Below, piece by piece: positions 32,847 through 41,501 of a DNA stretch of 51,337 bases (positions are counted from its first letter, which is position 1; each line of letters opens with the position of its first letter). Under the pieces are notes generated by a model. That model made no database searches and was not told where the DNA came from. It was given only the letters and a program-made list of their open reading frames with translations. Origin of the DNA: Clostridiales bacterium (lineage in GTDB: Bacteria; Bacillota; Clostridia; Oscillospirales; QAMX01); the NCBI GenBank assembly GCA_016303065.1, contig JAEDMJ010000011.1, positions 1 to 51,337 on the forward strand. The letters run 5' to 3'. Made by a program: the position numbers and the translations under genes.

Positions 32847-34184
32847 ATGACGACCAGACCCGTTGAAAAACTCATCTGCAGTCTGGCCGTCCCGACGATC
32901 ATCAGCATGCTGGTGACGGCGCTTTACAACATTGCCGACACTTTCTTTGTCAGCAACCTCGGCAACGACCAGACCGGCGCCGTCGGAGTCGTTTTTCCCG
33001 TCATGGCGCTTATCCAGGCCGTGGGCTTTTTCTTCGGTCAGGGCTCCGGAAACTATATTTCCCGCGCGCTGGGCAAAGGCGACCCCGGCTCCGCGTCAAA
33101 AATGGCCTCCGTCGGTTTTTTCACATCCTTTGTTTTCACCGGACTGCTGGCTTTTACAGCGCTTTTCTTTGCGGAGCCGATCGCCGAAGTTCTCGGCTCC
33201 ACCGCGCTCATCCGTCCCCACGCGGTGAGCTATATGAAATGGATCCTGCTCGGCGCGCCGTTCATGGCTTCGTCCTATGTTCTGAACAACCAGCTCCGCT
33301 TCCAGGGCAACGCCCTGTACTCCATGATCGGGATCGGAGTCGGCGCCGTCGTGAACGTGGGTCTCGACCCGCTCTTTATAAGCGTCCTGGACATGGGCGT
33401 CAGCGGAGCGGCGCTCGCAACCGTCATAAGCCAGCTTCTGAGCTTTTGCCTGCTCCTTGTCGCAACGGCAAAAAGCGACAGTCTCAAGATCAGGCTCCGA
33501 AACTATCGCTTTGAATGGAAATATTACAGGGAAATATTCATCGGCGGCACGCCGTCCCTTTTCCGCCAGGGGCTTTCCAGCGTTGCAACCGCGTTTCTGA
33601 ACCGCGCCGCCGGGATCTGCGGCGCGGAGGCCGCAATCGCCGCGATGACGGTCGTTTCAAAGCTCATGCAGTTTGCCACTTCGGCCCTCATCGGCTTCGG
33701 CCAGGGGTTCCAGCCGGTCTGCGGCTTTAACTGGGGCGCCGGCCTCTACGGCCGCGTCAGGAAAGCCATCCTTTTCTGCCTCAAGGTCTCCGTCACCGTT
33801 CTCGTGGCAATCGCCGCCGCCGGCATAATCTTTGCCCCCTGGATCATCGGCATTTTCAGGGACGACGAAACCGTCATCCGTATCGGCGCCGCCGCGCTCC
33901 GCGCCCAGTGCGCCGCCCTCCCGCTCACGGGCGTGACGATCATGACAAACATGGCGCTGCAGAACATCGGAAAAGTCTTCCGGGCAACGCTTCTCGCCAT
34001 GTCCCGCCAGGGGCTCATGTTCATCCCCGTGGTGCTGATCCTGCCCGCCCTTTTCGGTCTCGGCGGAGTCGTCTATTCCCAGTGCGTGGCCGACGTGCTC
34101 GCCTTTGCCGTCGCGCTCCCCCTTCTTGTCTCGCTTTTCAGAGAGCTTAAAAAGCGCGCTTGCGAACAGGAAGGCGCACGGTAA
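32847..34184 (+). CDS. MATE family efflux transporter, copy 2
   Basis: A 445-residue MATE (MOP superfamily) antiporter of the DinF/NorM-like subgroup. LAVPTIISMLVTALYNIADT begins the first helix, followed by FGQGSGNYISRALGKGD; the second half repeats this pattern (GGTPSLFRQGLSSVATAFLN; GFGQGFQPVCGFNWGAG). Substrate unknown. The ATG at 32847 has no SD. The reading frame continues upstream to 32790 without any ATG, GTG or TTG but would encode TEDAQNAKLIK, which resembles the normal N-terminus of this subgroup, so a non-canonical start (for example ACG 32814 behind GCGGGGA) is possible. The last 38 bases overlap the 3' end of the convergent histidine kinase gene. Confidence 0.9.
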   Translation: MTTRPVEKLICSLAVPTIISMLVTALYNIADTFFVSNLGNDQTGAVGVVFPVMALIQAVGFFFGQGSGNYISRALGKGDPGSASKMASVGFFTSFVFTGLLAFTALFFAEPIAEVLGSTALIRPHAVSYMKWILLGAPFMASSYVLNNQLRFQGNALYSMIGIGVGAVVNVGLDPLFISVLDMGVSGAALATVISQLLSFCLLLVATAKSDSLKIRLRNYRFEWKYYREIFIGGTPSLFRQGLSSVATAFLNRAAGICGAEAAIAAMTVVSKLMQFATSALIGFGQGFQPVCGFNWGAGLYGRVRKAILFCLKVSVTVLVAIAAAGIIFAPWIIGIFRDDETVIRIGAAALRAQCAALPLTGVTIMTNMALQNIGKVFRATLLAMSRQGLMFIPVVLILPALFGLGGVVYSQCVADVLAFAVALPLLVSLFRELKKRACEQEGAR

Positions 34185-35190
34185 ACTCGCTGCCCCTCCC
34201 GGCTTCGCTTGTCACAAGTATATTGCCCCCGGCAAGCTCCACCACACGCTTTGCAAGCGCAAGTCCGATCCCGTTTCCCTCCGAACGGTGGGACGTGTCG
34301 CCCTGGTAGAACTTGTCGAAGATCCGGTCGAGCGATTCGGGGCTTATGCCCTGTCCGCAGTCCCTCACCTTCACGGTCACGCGTCCGCGCTCCATCCCGC
34401 ACCAGATGCGGAGTGTTCCTCCCGGCGGCGAAAAGCGTATTGCATTGGAGATCAGGTTGTTCCAGACATGGGACAGCATCTCCTCGTTGAACAGATATGT
34501 CACAGGCTCGAGCTCGATTTCAAGCTCGAGCTTTTTTTCCGTCCACTCCCTCTCAAAAAGGAGTATGCAGCGCCTTATCTGCTCGTCGAGACTGAACTCC
34601 GTAATATTGCTGACTATGCTGAGGTTTTCATATTTTGAAAGCAAAAGCACGTTTGATGACATTCTGGCAAGCCTGTCGGCCTCGGTTTCGATTATTTCAA
34701 GATACTCGTCCCTGACCTCCGGGGAGAGGTTCCCCCGCCTTAGCTGTCTTGCAAAACCGCGGATGGAAACGATCGGCGTTTTGAACTCGTGCGAAAAATT
34801 GTTTATGAAGTCGTTTCTGAAAAGCTCCGTCCCGGCAAGCTCCCCGCTCATGGTATTAAAGCTGCGGCACAGCTCGTTTATCTCGCCGACACTCTCGTGC
34901 TCCGGGACGCGGACGGAAAAGTCGCCGCCCGCAACATGCTTTACGGCGTCCGAAAGCTCGCTTATCGGCCGGAGAAAACGCTGCGTCACGACCGCCGCAA
35001 GCGCCACGCCGATTACAATGCTGGTCGTAAAGCTCACACCGAGCACGAGTATCGGCCTGAGCCGGAAAATACTCATAAGCCCCAGCCGGTTCAGTATGAG
35101 CAGTATGCTGCCGCCGATCGTTCCGGAAAGGAGCATTATGACCAGTACAAAGCCGATAAGCGCGATGCGAACGCTGTGTATCCGTTTCAT
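34147..35190 (-). CDS. Sensor histidine kinase (HAMP, two transmembrane helices)
   Basis: A 347-residue membrane sensor kinase. It has two transmembrane helices (about 10-33 and 47-69) with a very short loop between them, so there is no extracellular sensor domain. A HAMP domain (about 70-123) follows, then the HisKA box with the phosphorylated His in NNFSHEFKTPIVSIRG (H134). The ATPase motifs are LISNAIRF (N box), VRDCGQGI (G1), FDKFYQGD (F) and GNGIGLALAK (G2). Kinases without a sensory loop often rely on a partner transporter to sense peptides, and a fused ABC transporter/permease lies just beyond the response regulator. It overlaps the regulator gene by 4 bases and the MATE gene (antisense) by 38. 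Confidence 0.95.
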   Translation of the reverse strand: MKRIHSVRIALIGFVLVIMLLSGTIGGSILLILNRLGLMSIFRLRPILVLGVSFTTSIVIGVALAAVVTQRFLRPISELSDAVKHVAGGDFSVRVPEHESVGEINELCRSFNTMSGELAGTELFRNDFINNFSHEFKTPIVSIRGFARQLRRGNLSPEVRDEYLEIIETEADRLARMSSNVLLLSKYENLSIVSNITEFSLDEQIRRCILLFEREWTEKKLELEIELEPVTYLFNEEMLSHVWNNLISNAIRFSPPGGTLRIWCGMERGRVTVKVRDCGQGISPESLDRIFDKFYQGDTSHRSEGNGIGLALAKRVVELAGGNILVTSEAGRGSEFTVRLPVRKRAF

Positions 35191-35873
35191 GCCCTGTCCT
35201 CCGCCTCGGAAACGGCCTTGTATCCGAGCCCCCGAACGGTCACGATCTCAAAATCCCGGTTGTCGCGGAAACGCTCGCGAAGCCGGTTTATATGCACGTC
35301 CACGGTGCGTTCGTCCGTCGTGGAGTCCATGTCCCACAGCTCGTCCATAAGCTGACGCCGCGTGAAAATCCGCCCCCGATTGGCAAGCAGCCGGAAAATG
35401 AGCAGGAATTCCTTCTGCGGAAGCTCATGGCTGCCTCCGGCGTCCGTCACGGTGAACGCATCGTAGTCAAGGACGGTCTGACCCACCTTCAGCTTTCTGT
35501 CCGAGGCGACTCCCGCCCGCCGCAAAAGCGCGGCGATGCGCAGAAGCATCTCCTGTTCGTCCACAGGCTTCACCATATAATCGTCCGTCCCGGCAAGAAA
35601 TCCCTGGCGCTTGTCCATCTGAGTCTCCCGGGCCGTGACCATAAGGATCGGTATTCCGTTTTTTGCCTCGCGAAGCTCCCTTGTCAGGGCAAAACCGTCC
35701 ATCCGGGGCAGCATCACGTCCAGCAAGATGATATCGATATGGTGGGCGTCCAGCTTTTCAAGCGCCTCAACGCCGTCCTCCGCAGTCACCACGCTGTATC
35801 CGTTCTGGCAAAGCACAGTTTCCATAAGTCTTCTCGTGTTTTTGTCATCCTCAACGACAAGAACGGTAAACAT
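35187..35873 (-). CDS. OmpR/PhoB family response regulator
   Basis: A 228-residue regulator. The receiver domain has the acidic pair VVEDD (9-10), the phosphorylated Asp in IILLDVMLPRMDGF (D52) and the conserved Lys in DYMVKPVDE (near 102). The C-terminal winged helix includes QKEFLLIFRLLANRGRIFTR and the recognition helix ERTVDVHINRLRERF, ending VRGLGYKA. ATG 35873 has GGGAGGG about 8 bases upstream. It overlaps the histidine kinase by 4 bases (coupled translation). It is divergent from the ABC transporter gene; tandem GTTAA half-sites 11 bp apart in front of that gene are the likely target. Confidence 0.95.
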   Translation of the reverse strand: MFTVLVVEDDKNTRRLMETVLCQNGYSVVTAEDGVEALEKLDAHHIDIILLDVMLPRMDGFALTRELREAKNGIPILMVTARETQMDKRQGFLAGTDDYMVKPVDEQEMLLRIAALLRRAGVASDRKLKVGQTVLDYDAFTVTDAGGSHELPQKEFLLIFRLLANRGRIFTRRQLMDELWDMDSTTDERTVDVHINRLRERFRDNRDFEIVTVRGLGYKAVSEAEDRA

Positions 35874-35927
35874 TCCATATCCCTCCCGCGTCTTCAGTCA
35901 AAAATAAGCGGTTCTATTTTAACACAA

Positions 35928-35939
35928 ATTTAATTAAAT
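35928..35939. repeat. 12-bp AT palindrome in divergent regulatory region
   Basis: ATTTAATTAAAT is a perfect palindrome. It lies in the spacer of a plausible minus-strand promoter for the regulator gene (TGGTCA, 17 bases, TAAAAT). Confidence 0.45.
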
Positions 35940-35950
35940 GACCAGCCCCC

Positions 35951-35983
35951 GTTAAAACAGAGTTAATATTGACAGATTATAAT
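35951..35983 (+). promoter_or_regulatory. ABC transporter promoter with tandem GTTAA repeats
   Basis: Direct repeats GTTAA at 35951-35955 and 35962-35966 (11-bp period, one helical turn) precede a TATAAT at 35978-35983. They occupy the -35 position, as in PhoB/OmpR-activated promoters. Control by the adjacent response regulator is inferred. A TTGACA at 35969 has no suitable -10 partner. Confidence 0.6.
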
Positions 35984-36016
35984 ATCGCCGGATTCTATGA
36001 AAGGAGATTTACAGTC

Positions 36017-38668
36017 TTGCTTATACTCAAAGATATAACCAAAAACTATGTAATGGGCGACACCACCGTTGAAGCTCTTCGCTGTATCAACGCGAAATTC
36101 AGAAGCAATGAGTTCGTCTCGATTCTCGGTCCCTCCGGCTGCGGAAAAACGACTCTTCTGAATATCATCGGCGGTCTCGACCGTTACACCTCCGGCGATC
36201 TTTCAATAAACGGCAGATCGACCAAAGAGTTTTCCGACCGCGACTGGGACGCATACCGCAACCATTCCGTCGGTTTTGTGTTCCAAAACTACAACCTCAT
36301 TCCCCACCAGAGCGTGCTTTCCAACGTCGAGCTGGCGCTCACTCTGACCGGCGTTTCAAAGTCCGAAAGGCGGCGCCGCGCAAAGGAGGCACTTGAACTC
36401 GTCGGACTCGGAGACCAGCTCAGAAAAAAGCCCAACCAGATGTCCGGAGGCCAGATGCAGCGCGTCGCAATAGCCCGCGCCCTTGTCAACGACCCGGAGA
36501 TCCTCCTCGCCGACGAACCGACCGGCGCGCTTGACACCGAAACAAGCGTCCAGATCATGAATATTCTCAAAAAGATCTCCTCCGACAGGCTCGTCATCAT
36601 GGTGACGCACAACCCGGATCTTGCCGAGCAGTATTCAACGCGCATAATCCGCCTTCTCGACGGCCAGATCGTCAGCGACAGCGACCCCTGCGAGTCCGCC
36701 GAATATTCAACGCCCGCAGCGTCCGACGAAAAGCCTCTGAAAAAGCCTTCCATGAGCATTTTCACCGCAGCCTCCCTCTCGCTCAACAACCTCATGACCA
36801 AAAAGGCGCGGACCTTCCTGACGGCTTTTGCCGGAAGCATCGGCATCATCGGCATCGCGCTCATCCTCTCGCTTTCCAACGGCGTCAGCGAGTATATCAA
36901 CCGGGTCCAGGAAGACACGCTTTCAACCTATCCTCTGACTATCGAGTCCGAAACCATAGATCTGAGCGGATTTCTCTCTTCAATGCAAAACAGCTCTTCC
37001 GGCGGCGGCGAAGAAACCGAACGCGACGAAAACATGGTGTACTCCAACGATATGATGGGTGAGCTCATCAACTCCTTTGTATCCGAGGTTCAGAGCAACG
37101 ACCTTGTCTCGTTCAAGGAATTTCTCGAAAGCGGAGACAGCGGTTTCGACGAATACGTCAGTTTCATCAAGTACAGCTATGACATCGACCTCAACATATA
37201 TTCCGCCGACACTTCCGGCGGAGTCGTCAAGGTCAACCCCAGCCCCATGGTCGACATGATGTTCTCCGCCATAGGCGGAAGCATGAGCTCCCAGTACACT
37301 GCCATGGCAAGCTCAATGTACGGGCTTGACGTTTGGGAACAGCTTTTGGAAAATCAGGAGCTTCTCGACACCCAGTACGACGTCGTCGCAGGCCGCTGGC
37401 CCGAAAAATACGACGAAGTCGTTCTGATCGTAAACGGAAACAACGAGATCTCCGACCTTGTTCTCTACACGCTCGGAATCAAGGACCAGAAGACCGCGGA
37501 GGAGCTTTTCAACAAAATCCTTGCCGGTGAAACCCATGAGAGCGAAACCACAGCCTACTCTTACGAAGAGCTTATGGATAAGGAGTTCCGCCTCGTCATC
37601 ACCGCGGACACCTTTGCGGAAGACGCCGATACCGGGGTTTTCGTCGACGTCAGCAAAGACGAGGACAAAATGGCGGAGCTCGTTGAAAACGGACTGCCCA
37701 TCAAAATCGTCGGCGTCATCCGCCCCAACGAGGACGCGGTGGCTTCCTCCATGGACGGAGCCATCGGCTATACCTCCGACCTTGAGAAATACATAATCGA
37801 CGCCACGGAGAACAGCGCCGCCGTCAAGGCCCAGCGCGAAAACCCCGAAACCGACATCTTCACCGGACTTCCCTTCCCCGACGAAACCGAGGAAAAAGTC
37901 TACACCATGGACGATGTCCGCGCCTATATGTCCACGCTCGACGAAACGACCCAGATGCAGCTCAGCGGAATGTTCTCCTCCATGACCGAGGAGCAGATCC
38001 TCGCCATGTTCACCGAACAGATGAACGCCGCCGTGTCCGACGCAACGTATGAGGGCAACCTCGGCATTCTCAAAACCGCCGACGTAAACTCTCCGAGCCG
38101 CATCGACATCTACGCTTCGACCTTTGAGGCAAAGGATTCCATATCCGGATTGATCGAAGACTACAACGACCGCATGATTGAAGAGGGGAAGGAAGGCAAC
38201 GTCATCCGCTACACCGACTACGTCGCGCTTCTCATGTCCTCCATCACAACGATCATCAACGCCATCTCCTATGTGCTGATTGCGTTCGTTTCCATCTCGC
38301 TTGTCGTCTCCTCCATCATGATCGGAATCATCACCTATATCTCCGTTCTCGAGCGCACCAAGGAGATCGGCATTCTCCGCTCCATCGGCGCGTCAAAGCG
38401 CGATATTTCCCGCGTTTTCAACGCCGAGACCGCAATAATCGGTCTTTCCTCGGGCGTGCTCGGCATCGGCGTCACGGTGCTGCTCTGCATCCCGATCAAC
38501 ATCATAATCAGAGCTCTTACGGGAATTCAGATTCTCGGCGCAAGCCTGCCCCCGCTGGCCGGAGTCATCCTCATCGCGATAAGCGTGCTCCTCACCCTTT
38601 TCGCCGGCGTGATCCCCTCCCGCATTGCCGCAAAGAAGGACCCCGTCGTCGCTCTGAGAAGCGAATAA
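36017..38668 (+). CDS. Fused ABC transporter ATPase/FtsX-MacB-type permease
   Basis: An 883-residue fusion. The N-terminal ATPase has Walker A GPSGCGKT (38-45), Q-loop FVFQNYNL, signature MSGGQMQRVAIARALVN, Walker B ILLADEPTGALD and switch His MVTHNPDL. After a linker comes a transmembrane helix (FLTAFAGSIGIIGIALILSL), a large extracellular region of MacB-PCD type (about 310-730), then the FtsX domain with three helices (SYVLIAFVSISLVVSSIMIG onwards) and the ERTKEIGILRSIGASKRDI motif. These transporters export or detach peptides, or transmit signals, without a separate permease. TTG 36017 is used: AAGGAGA lies about 10 bases upstream, and earlier in-frame codons overlap the promoter. The divergent two-component system probably regulates it, as in bacitracin-type resistance modules (inference). 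Confidence 0.93.
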   Translation: MLILKDITKNYVMGDTTVEALRCINAKFRSNEFVSILGPSGCGKTTLLNIIGGLDRYTSGDLSINGRSTKEFSDRDWDAYRNHSVGFVFQNYNLIPHQSVLSNVELALTLTGVSKSERRRRAKEALELVGLGDQLRKKPNQMSGGQMQRVAIARALVNDPEILLADEPTGALDTETSVQIMNILKKISSDRLVIMVTHNPDLAEQYSTRIIRLLDGQIVSDSDPCESAEYSTPAASDEKPLKKPSMSIFTAASLSLNNLMTKKARTFLTAFAGSIGIIGIALILSLSNGVSEYINRVQEDTLSTYPLTIESETIDLSGFLSSMQNSSSGGGEETERDENMVYSNDMMGELINSFVSEVQSNDLVSFKEFLESGDSGFDEYVSFIKYSYDIDLNIYSADTSGGVVKVNPSPMVDMMFSAIGGSMSSQYTAMASSMYGLDVWEQLLENQELLDTQYDVVAGRWPEKYDEVVLIVNGNNEISDLVLYTLGIKDQKTAEELFNKILAGETHESETTAYSYEELMDKEFRLVITADTFAEDADTGVFVDVSKDEDKMAELVENGLPIKIVGVIRPNEDAVASSMDGAIGYTSDLEKYIIDATENSAAVKAQRENPETDIFTGLPFPDETEEKVYTMDDVRAYMSTLDETTQMQLSGMFSSMTEEQILAMFTEQMNAAVSDATYEGNLGILKTADVNSPSRIDIYASTFEAKDSISGLIEDYNDRMIEEGKEGNVIRYTDYVALLMSSITTIINAISYVLIAFVSISLVVSSIMIGIITYISVLERTKEIGILRSIGASKRDISRVFNAETAIIGLSSGVLGIGVTVLLCIPINIIIRALTGIQILGASLPPLAGVILIAISVLLTLFAGVIPSRIAAKKDPVVALRSE

Positions 38669-38687
38669 GACCCTCTTTCAGGACAAA

Positions 38688-38723
38688 AAAGTGTGCATAT
38701 TCCTTTCGGAATATGCACACTTT
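38688..38723. terminator. Bidirectional terminator
   Basis: A 16-bp perfect stem (38688-38703 with 38708-38723), loop TTTC, A-run on the left and T-rich tail. It stops the ABC gene (+) and probably the ygiQ gene (-). Confidence 0.85.
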
Positions 38724-38821
38724 CTGTTTTCACACAGTCGCTTCCGCCGTTTTTTCACCGCGGCATACAGGGCCGTATCCGCGCCCCGTCCAAGCCGCTG
38801 TTCATGGCCTCAGGGGCGGAT

Positions 38822-40804
38822 TCAGCGCTTTGTCCGTTTATTTTTCGTCTGTTTTTTCGCGCCAGAGGCTTTTCCGTACCTTGAGGGGCGGCCGCTTTGC
38901 TCCGCTTTTTTGGCCGGACGGTTCTTCCCGGCCCTTTCCTCCGGTTCCCGACGGCTCTTTCCGTCGTCCGGGATCAGGCACTCCGGCCCGCTGCCGATCA
39001 GGTCTCGCCTTCCGGCGGAAATAAGCGCCGCACGCACAAGCTCGCGGTTCCGAGGCTCTTTCGACTGCAAAAGCGCCCGCTGCCAGGCCTTTTCCCCCAT
39101 CGTTCTGGGAACGAAGACCGGCTTCAGGGTTCTGGGATCGATTCCCGTGGCAAACATACAAGTGGACACGGTGCCCGGAGTCGGATAGAAATCCTGCACC
39201 TGCTCCGGATTGATCTTTTCCCGCCGGAGGTACCGGGCAAGCTCCACGGCGTTTTTGATTCCGCTTCCGGGGTGGGACGACATAAGGTACGGCACAAGAT
39301 ACTGTTTAAGCCCGAGACGGCGGTTTTCCTCCTCGTATTTCTTTTTGAAGCTTTCAAACACCGAAAAGTCCGGCTTGTTCATGTATCCCAGCACCTCCGA
39401 AGAGCAGTGCTCCGGCGCGACCTTAAGCTGTCCGCTGATGTGGTGCCTGACGAGGGCGCGGAAAAAGCTGTCGTCGGGGTCAGCCATGAGATAGTCAAAT
39501 CTTATTCCCGAGCGGACAAACACCTTTTTGACGCCCGGGATCGCCCTCAGCTCCGTCAGAAGCCGAAGATAGTCCGAGTGATCAACCTTCAAATTCGGGC
39601 ACGGTTTCGGAGAAAGACAGCTTCTGTCCCGGCAGAGCCCCCGTTTTTCCTGTCCGTCGCACGAAGGGCGCCGGAAGTTCGCCGTCGGACCGCCGACGTC
39701 GTGGATATAACCCTTGAAATCCGCAAGCGTCGTCAAAAGCCGCGCCTCGCTGAGGACCGATTCCCGGCTTCTGGTCTGGATATATCTTCCCTGGTGGAAA
39801 GCGATCGAACAGAACGAACAGTTTCCGAAACACCCGCGCACGTGCGTGATCGAAAATTTCACCTCGTCAATGCCGGGAACTCCGCCCGCCGCGGCGTAGG
39901 ACGGGTGCCATTCGCGGCAGTAGGGCAGGGAATATACCCAGTCCATCTCCGGCGTTGTAAGAGGCAGAGCCGGGGGGTTCTGGACGATATATATGTCCCC
40001 GTGGCGCTGAACAATGGCCTTGTCGGACGAGTGGTCGTGTTCGCGGTACTGAAGGCGGCAGGCTTTGGCGTATTCGAGCCTTCCCGCCTCCGTTGAAAGA
40101 TCGCGGCACTTTTCAAAGGGCGCGCACTCAATCGCCTCAAAGGGTCCCGCTCCGCGCGTTTTGGAGATATAGCATGTCCCGCGGACTCCCGTGATGCGCT
40201 CCGGCGGAACGCCCATGTCCAAAAGCTTTGCGATCTCCGGAACGGATCTTTCACCCATTCCGTACGACAGTATGTCCGCTTTTGAATCCGCAAGAACCGA
40301 AGGGCGCACAGCGTCGTCCCAGTAGTCGTAGTGGGCAAACCTCCTCAGGGACGCCTCAAGCCCGCCGATAATGATCGGAATATCCCCGAAGATCCTTCTT
40401 ATCTCCCGTGAATAAACGATCACGGCCCTGTCCGGCCGAAGACCCATCTTTTTCCCGGGCGAATACCAGTCCTCGCTTCTTGCGCGGCGCGCCGCGGTGT
40501 AGTGGGCGACCATTGAGTCAATGTTTCCCGAGCTCACCAGCACCCCGAGGCGCGGCCTTGCAAAGGGCATTTTCATTTTTCCGTTTTCAAATTCCGGCTG
40601 GCAGTACATGCACACGCGGAAGCCCTCCGCCTCCAGCACCCGGGAGATTATCGCCGCTCCGAAAGAGGGGTGATCCACGTACGCATCGCCGCAGACATAC
40701 AGAAAATCGTAGTCTTCCCAGCCCCGCAGCTCCATATCGTGCGCGGAGATCGGAAGAAACTCCTTTCCAAGCCGGACGTATTCACCGTTTTCAACACGCT
40801 TCAA
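38822..40804 (-). CDS. YgiQ family radical SAM protein
   Basis: Large radical S-adenosylmethionine enzyme of the YgiQ/UPF0313 family, about 660 residues; the reaction is not known. An N-terminal cobalamin-like region has the conserved VCGDAYVDHPSFGAAII stretch. The radical SAM cluster motif CxxxCxxC is in RGCFGNCSFCSIAFHQGR, followed by VGGPTANFRRPSC and the family-specific Cys-rich CLSPKPCPNLK. A strongly basic low-complexity tail (last 50 residues) is an addition. TTG 40804 is chosen: it is 9 bases after GAGAGGGGG, whereas GTG 40828 falls at the predicted transcription start of the promoter at 40831-40859. Monocistronic. Confidence 0.93.
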   Translation of the reverse strand: MKRVENGEYVRLGKEFLPISAHDMELRGWEDYDFLYVCGDAYVDHPSFGAAIISRVLEAEGFRVCMYCQPEFENGKMKMPFARPRLGVLVSSGNIDSMVAHYTAARRARSEDWYSPGKKMGLRPDRAVIVYSREIRRIFGDIPIIIGGLEASLRRFAHYDYWDDAVRPSVLADSKADILSYGMGERSVPEIAKLLDMGVPPERITGVRGTCYISKTRGAGPFEAIECAPFEKCRDLSTEAGRLEYAKACRLQYREHDHSSDKAIVQRHGDIYIVQNPPALPLTTPEMDWVYSLPYCREWHPSYAAAGGVPGIDEVKFSITHVRGCFGNCSFCSIAFHQGRYIQTRSRESVLSEARLLTTLADFKGYIHDVGGPTANFRRPSCDGQEKRGLCRDRSCLSPKPCPNLKVDHSDYLRLLTELRAIPGVKKVFVRSGIRFDYLMADPDDSFFRALVRHHISGQLKVAPEHCSSEVLGYMNKPDFSVFESFKKKYEEENRRLGLKQYLVPYLMSSHPGSGIKNAVELARYLRREKINPEQVQDFYPTPGTVSTCMFATGIDPRTLKPVFVPRTMGEKAWQRALLQSKEPRNRELVRAALISAGRRDLIGSGPECLIPDDGKSRREPEERAGKNRPAKKAEQSGRPSRYGKASGAKKQTKNKRTKR

Positions 40805-40830
40805 GTTCAAAAGCCCCCTCTCACGCACTT

Positions 40831-40859
40831 ATTATACCTTTCCCGGCGATAATTTGCAA
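40831..40859 (-). promoter_or_regulatory. Promoter of ygiQ-type gene
   Basis: Minus strand: TTGCAA (40859-40854), 17-base spacer, perfect TATAAT (40836-40831). Confidence 0.75.
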
Positions 40860-40899
40860 GTCTGATACATCTGCGATACAAATAGTTTTCACACGGCAC

Positions 40900-40928
40900 T
40901 TTCATTTTTCCGCACGGTATGCTATAAT
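40900..40928 (+). promoter_or_regulatory. Promoter of the 40962-45310 gene run
   Basis: TTTCAT (40900-40905), 17-base spacer, perfect TATAAT (40923-40928) with TGC extended -10. No strong terminator is seen before 45323. Confidence 0.65.
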
Positions 40929-40961
40929 ATATTCTGACAAACGATAGCCGGAGGTCACAAA

Positions 40962-41501
40962 ATGAGTGACATTTTCAACGAATATCTCGTAAAAAGAAAA
41001 AACGGACCGAAGCAGTTTCTTTACAAGGCGCTTATCGCGCTTGCCGCCATCGCGGTCATGGCCGCGGCGCTGTATTTCGTCGGAGTTTTCTCTCTGATCA
41101 TAATCTGCGCGGTGGGAGTTGGCGTGTTCTTTGCATATAAAGAATTCGAGGTCGAATACGAATACATTCTTACAAACAACGAGCTCGACATCGACAGAAT
41201 AACCTCCCGCGAGAGACGGCGCAATGTTCTGAATGCCGACGTCAAAAAGTTTGAAATACTCGCCCCGGTGAAGAGCGAGCACGCCTCAAGGCTCCGGGAC
41301 AGAAACATCCGCAGAACGCTCGACTTTTCCTCGGGCCGCTCGGACGATTTGAAGTGGTTTGCGATTTATGACAACGGCAAAGGCGAAAAAACGCTTCTCT
41401 ATTTCGAGCCTCCGCGCAAGATGCGCGACGGCATAAGGACTTTCGTTCCCCGCGCCGTCATGGAGCCGAAAAACGCCTCCGGCGAATCCCTGGACGAATG
41501 A
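40962..41501 (+). CDS. Membrane protein of unknown function (DUF6106-like)
   Basis: A 179-residue protein. A short N-terminal helix (IFNEYLVKRKNGPKQ) precedes two adjacent transmembrane helices (about 20-60) and a cytoplasmic C-terminal domain that begins FEVEYEYILTNNELDIDRI, a pattern shared with the small clostridial DUF6106 proteins. Function unknown. SD GGAGGT lies 8 bases before ATG. Its stop overlaps the nnrD start by 4 bases (ATGA), so translation is coupled. It heads the run nnrD, gerS-like, alr, mazF-type. Confidence 0.75.
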   Translation: MSDIFNEYLVKRKNGPKQFLYKALIALAAIAVMAAALYFVGVFSLIIICAVGVGVFFAYKEFEVEYEYILTNNELDIDRITSRERRRNVLNADVKKFEILAPVKSEHASRLRDRNIRRTLDFSSGRSDDLKWFAIYDNGKGEKTLLYFEPPRKMRDGIRTFVPRAVMEPKNASGESLDE

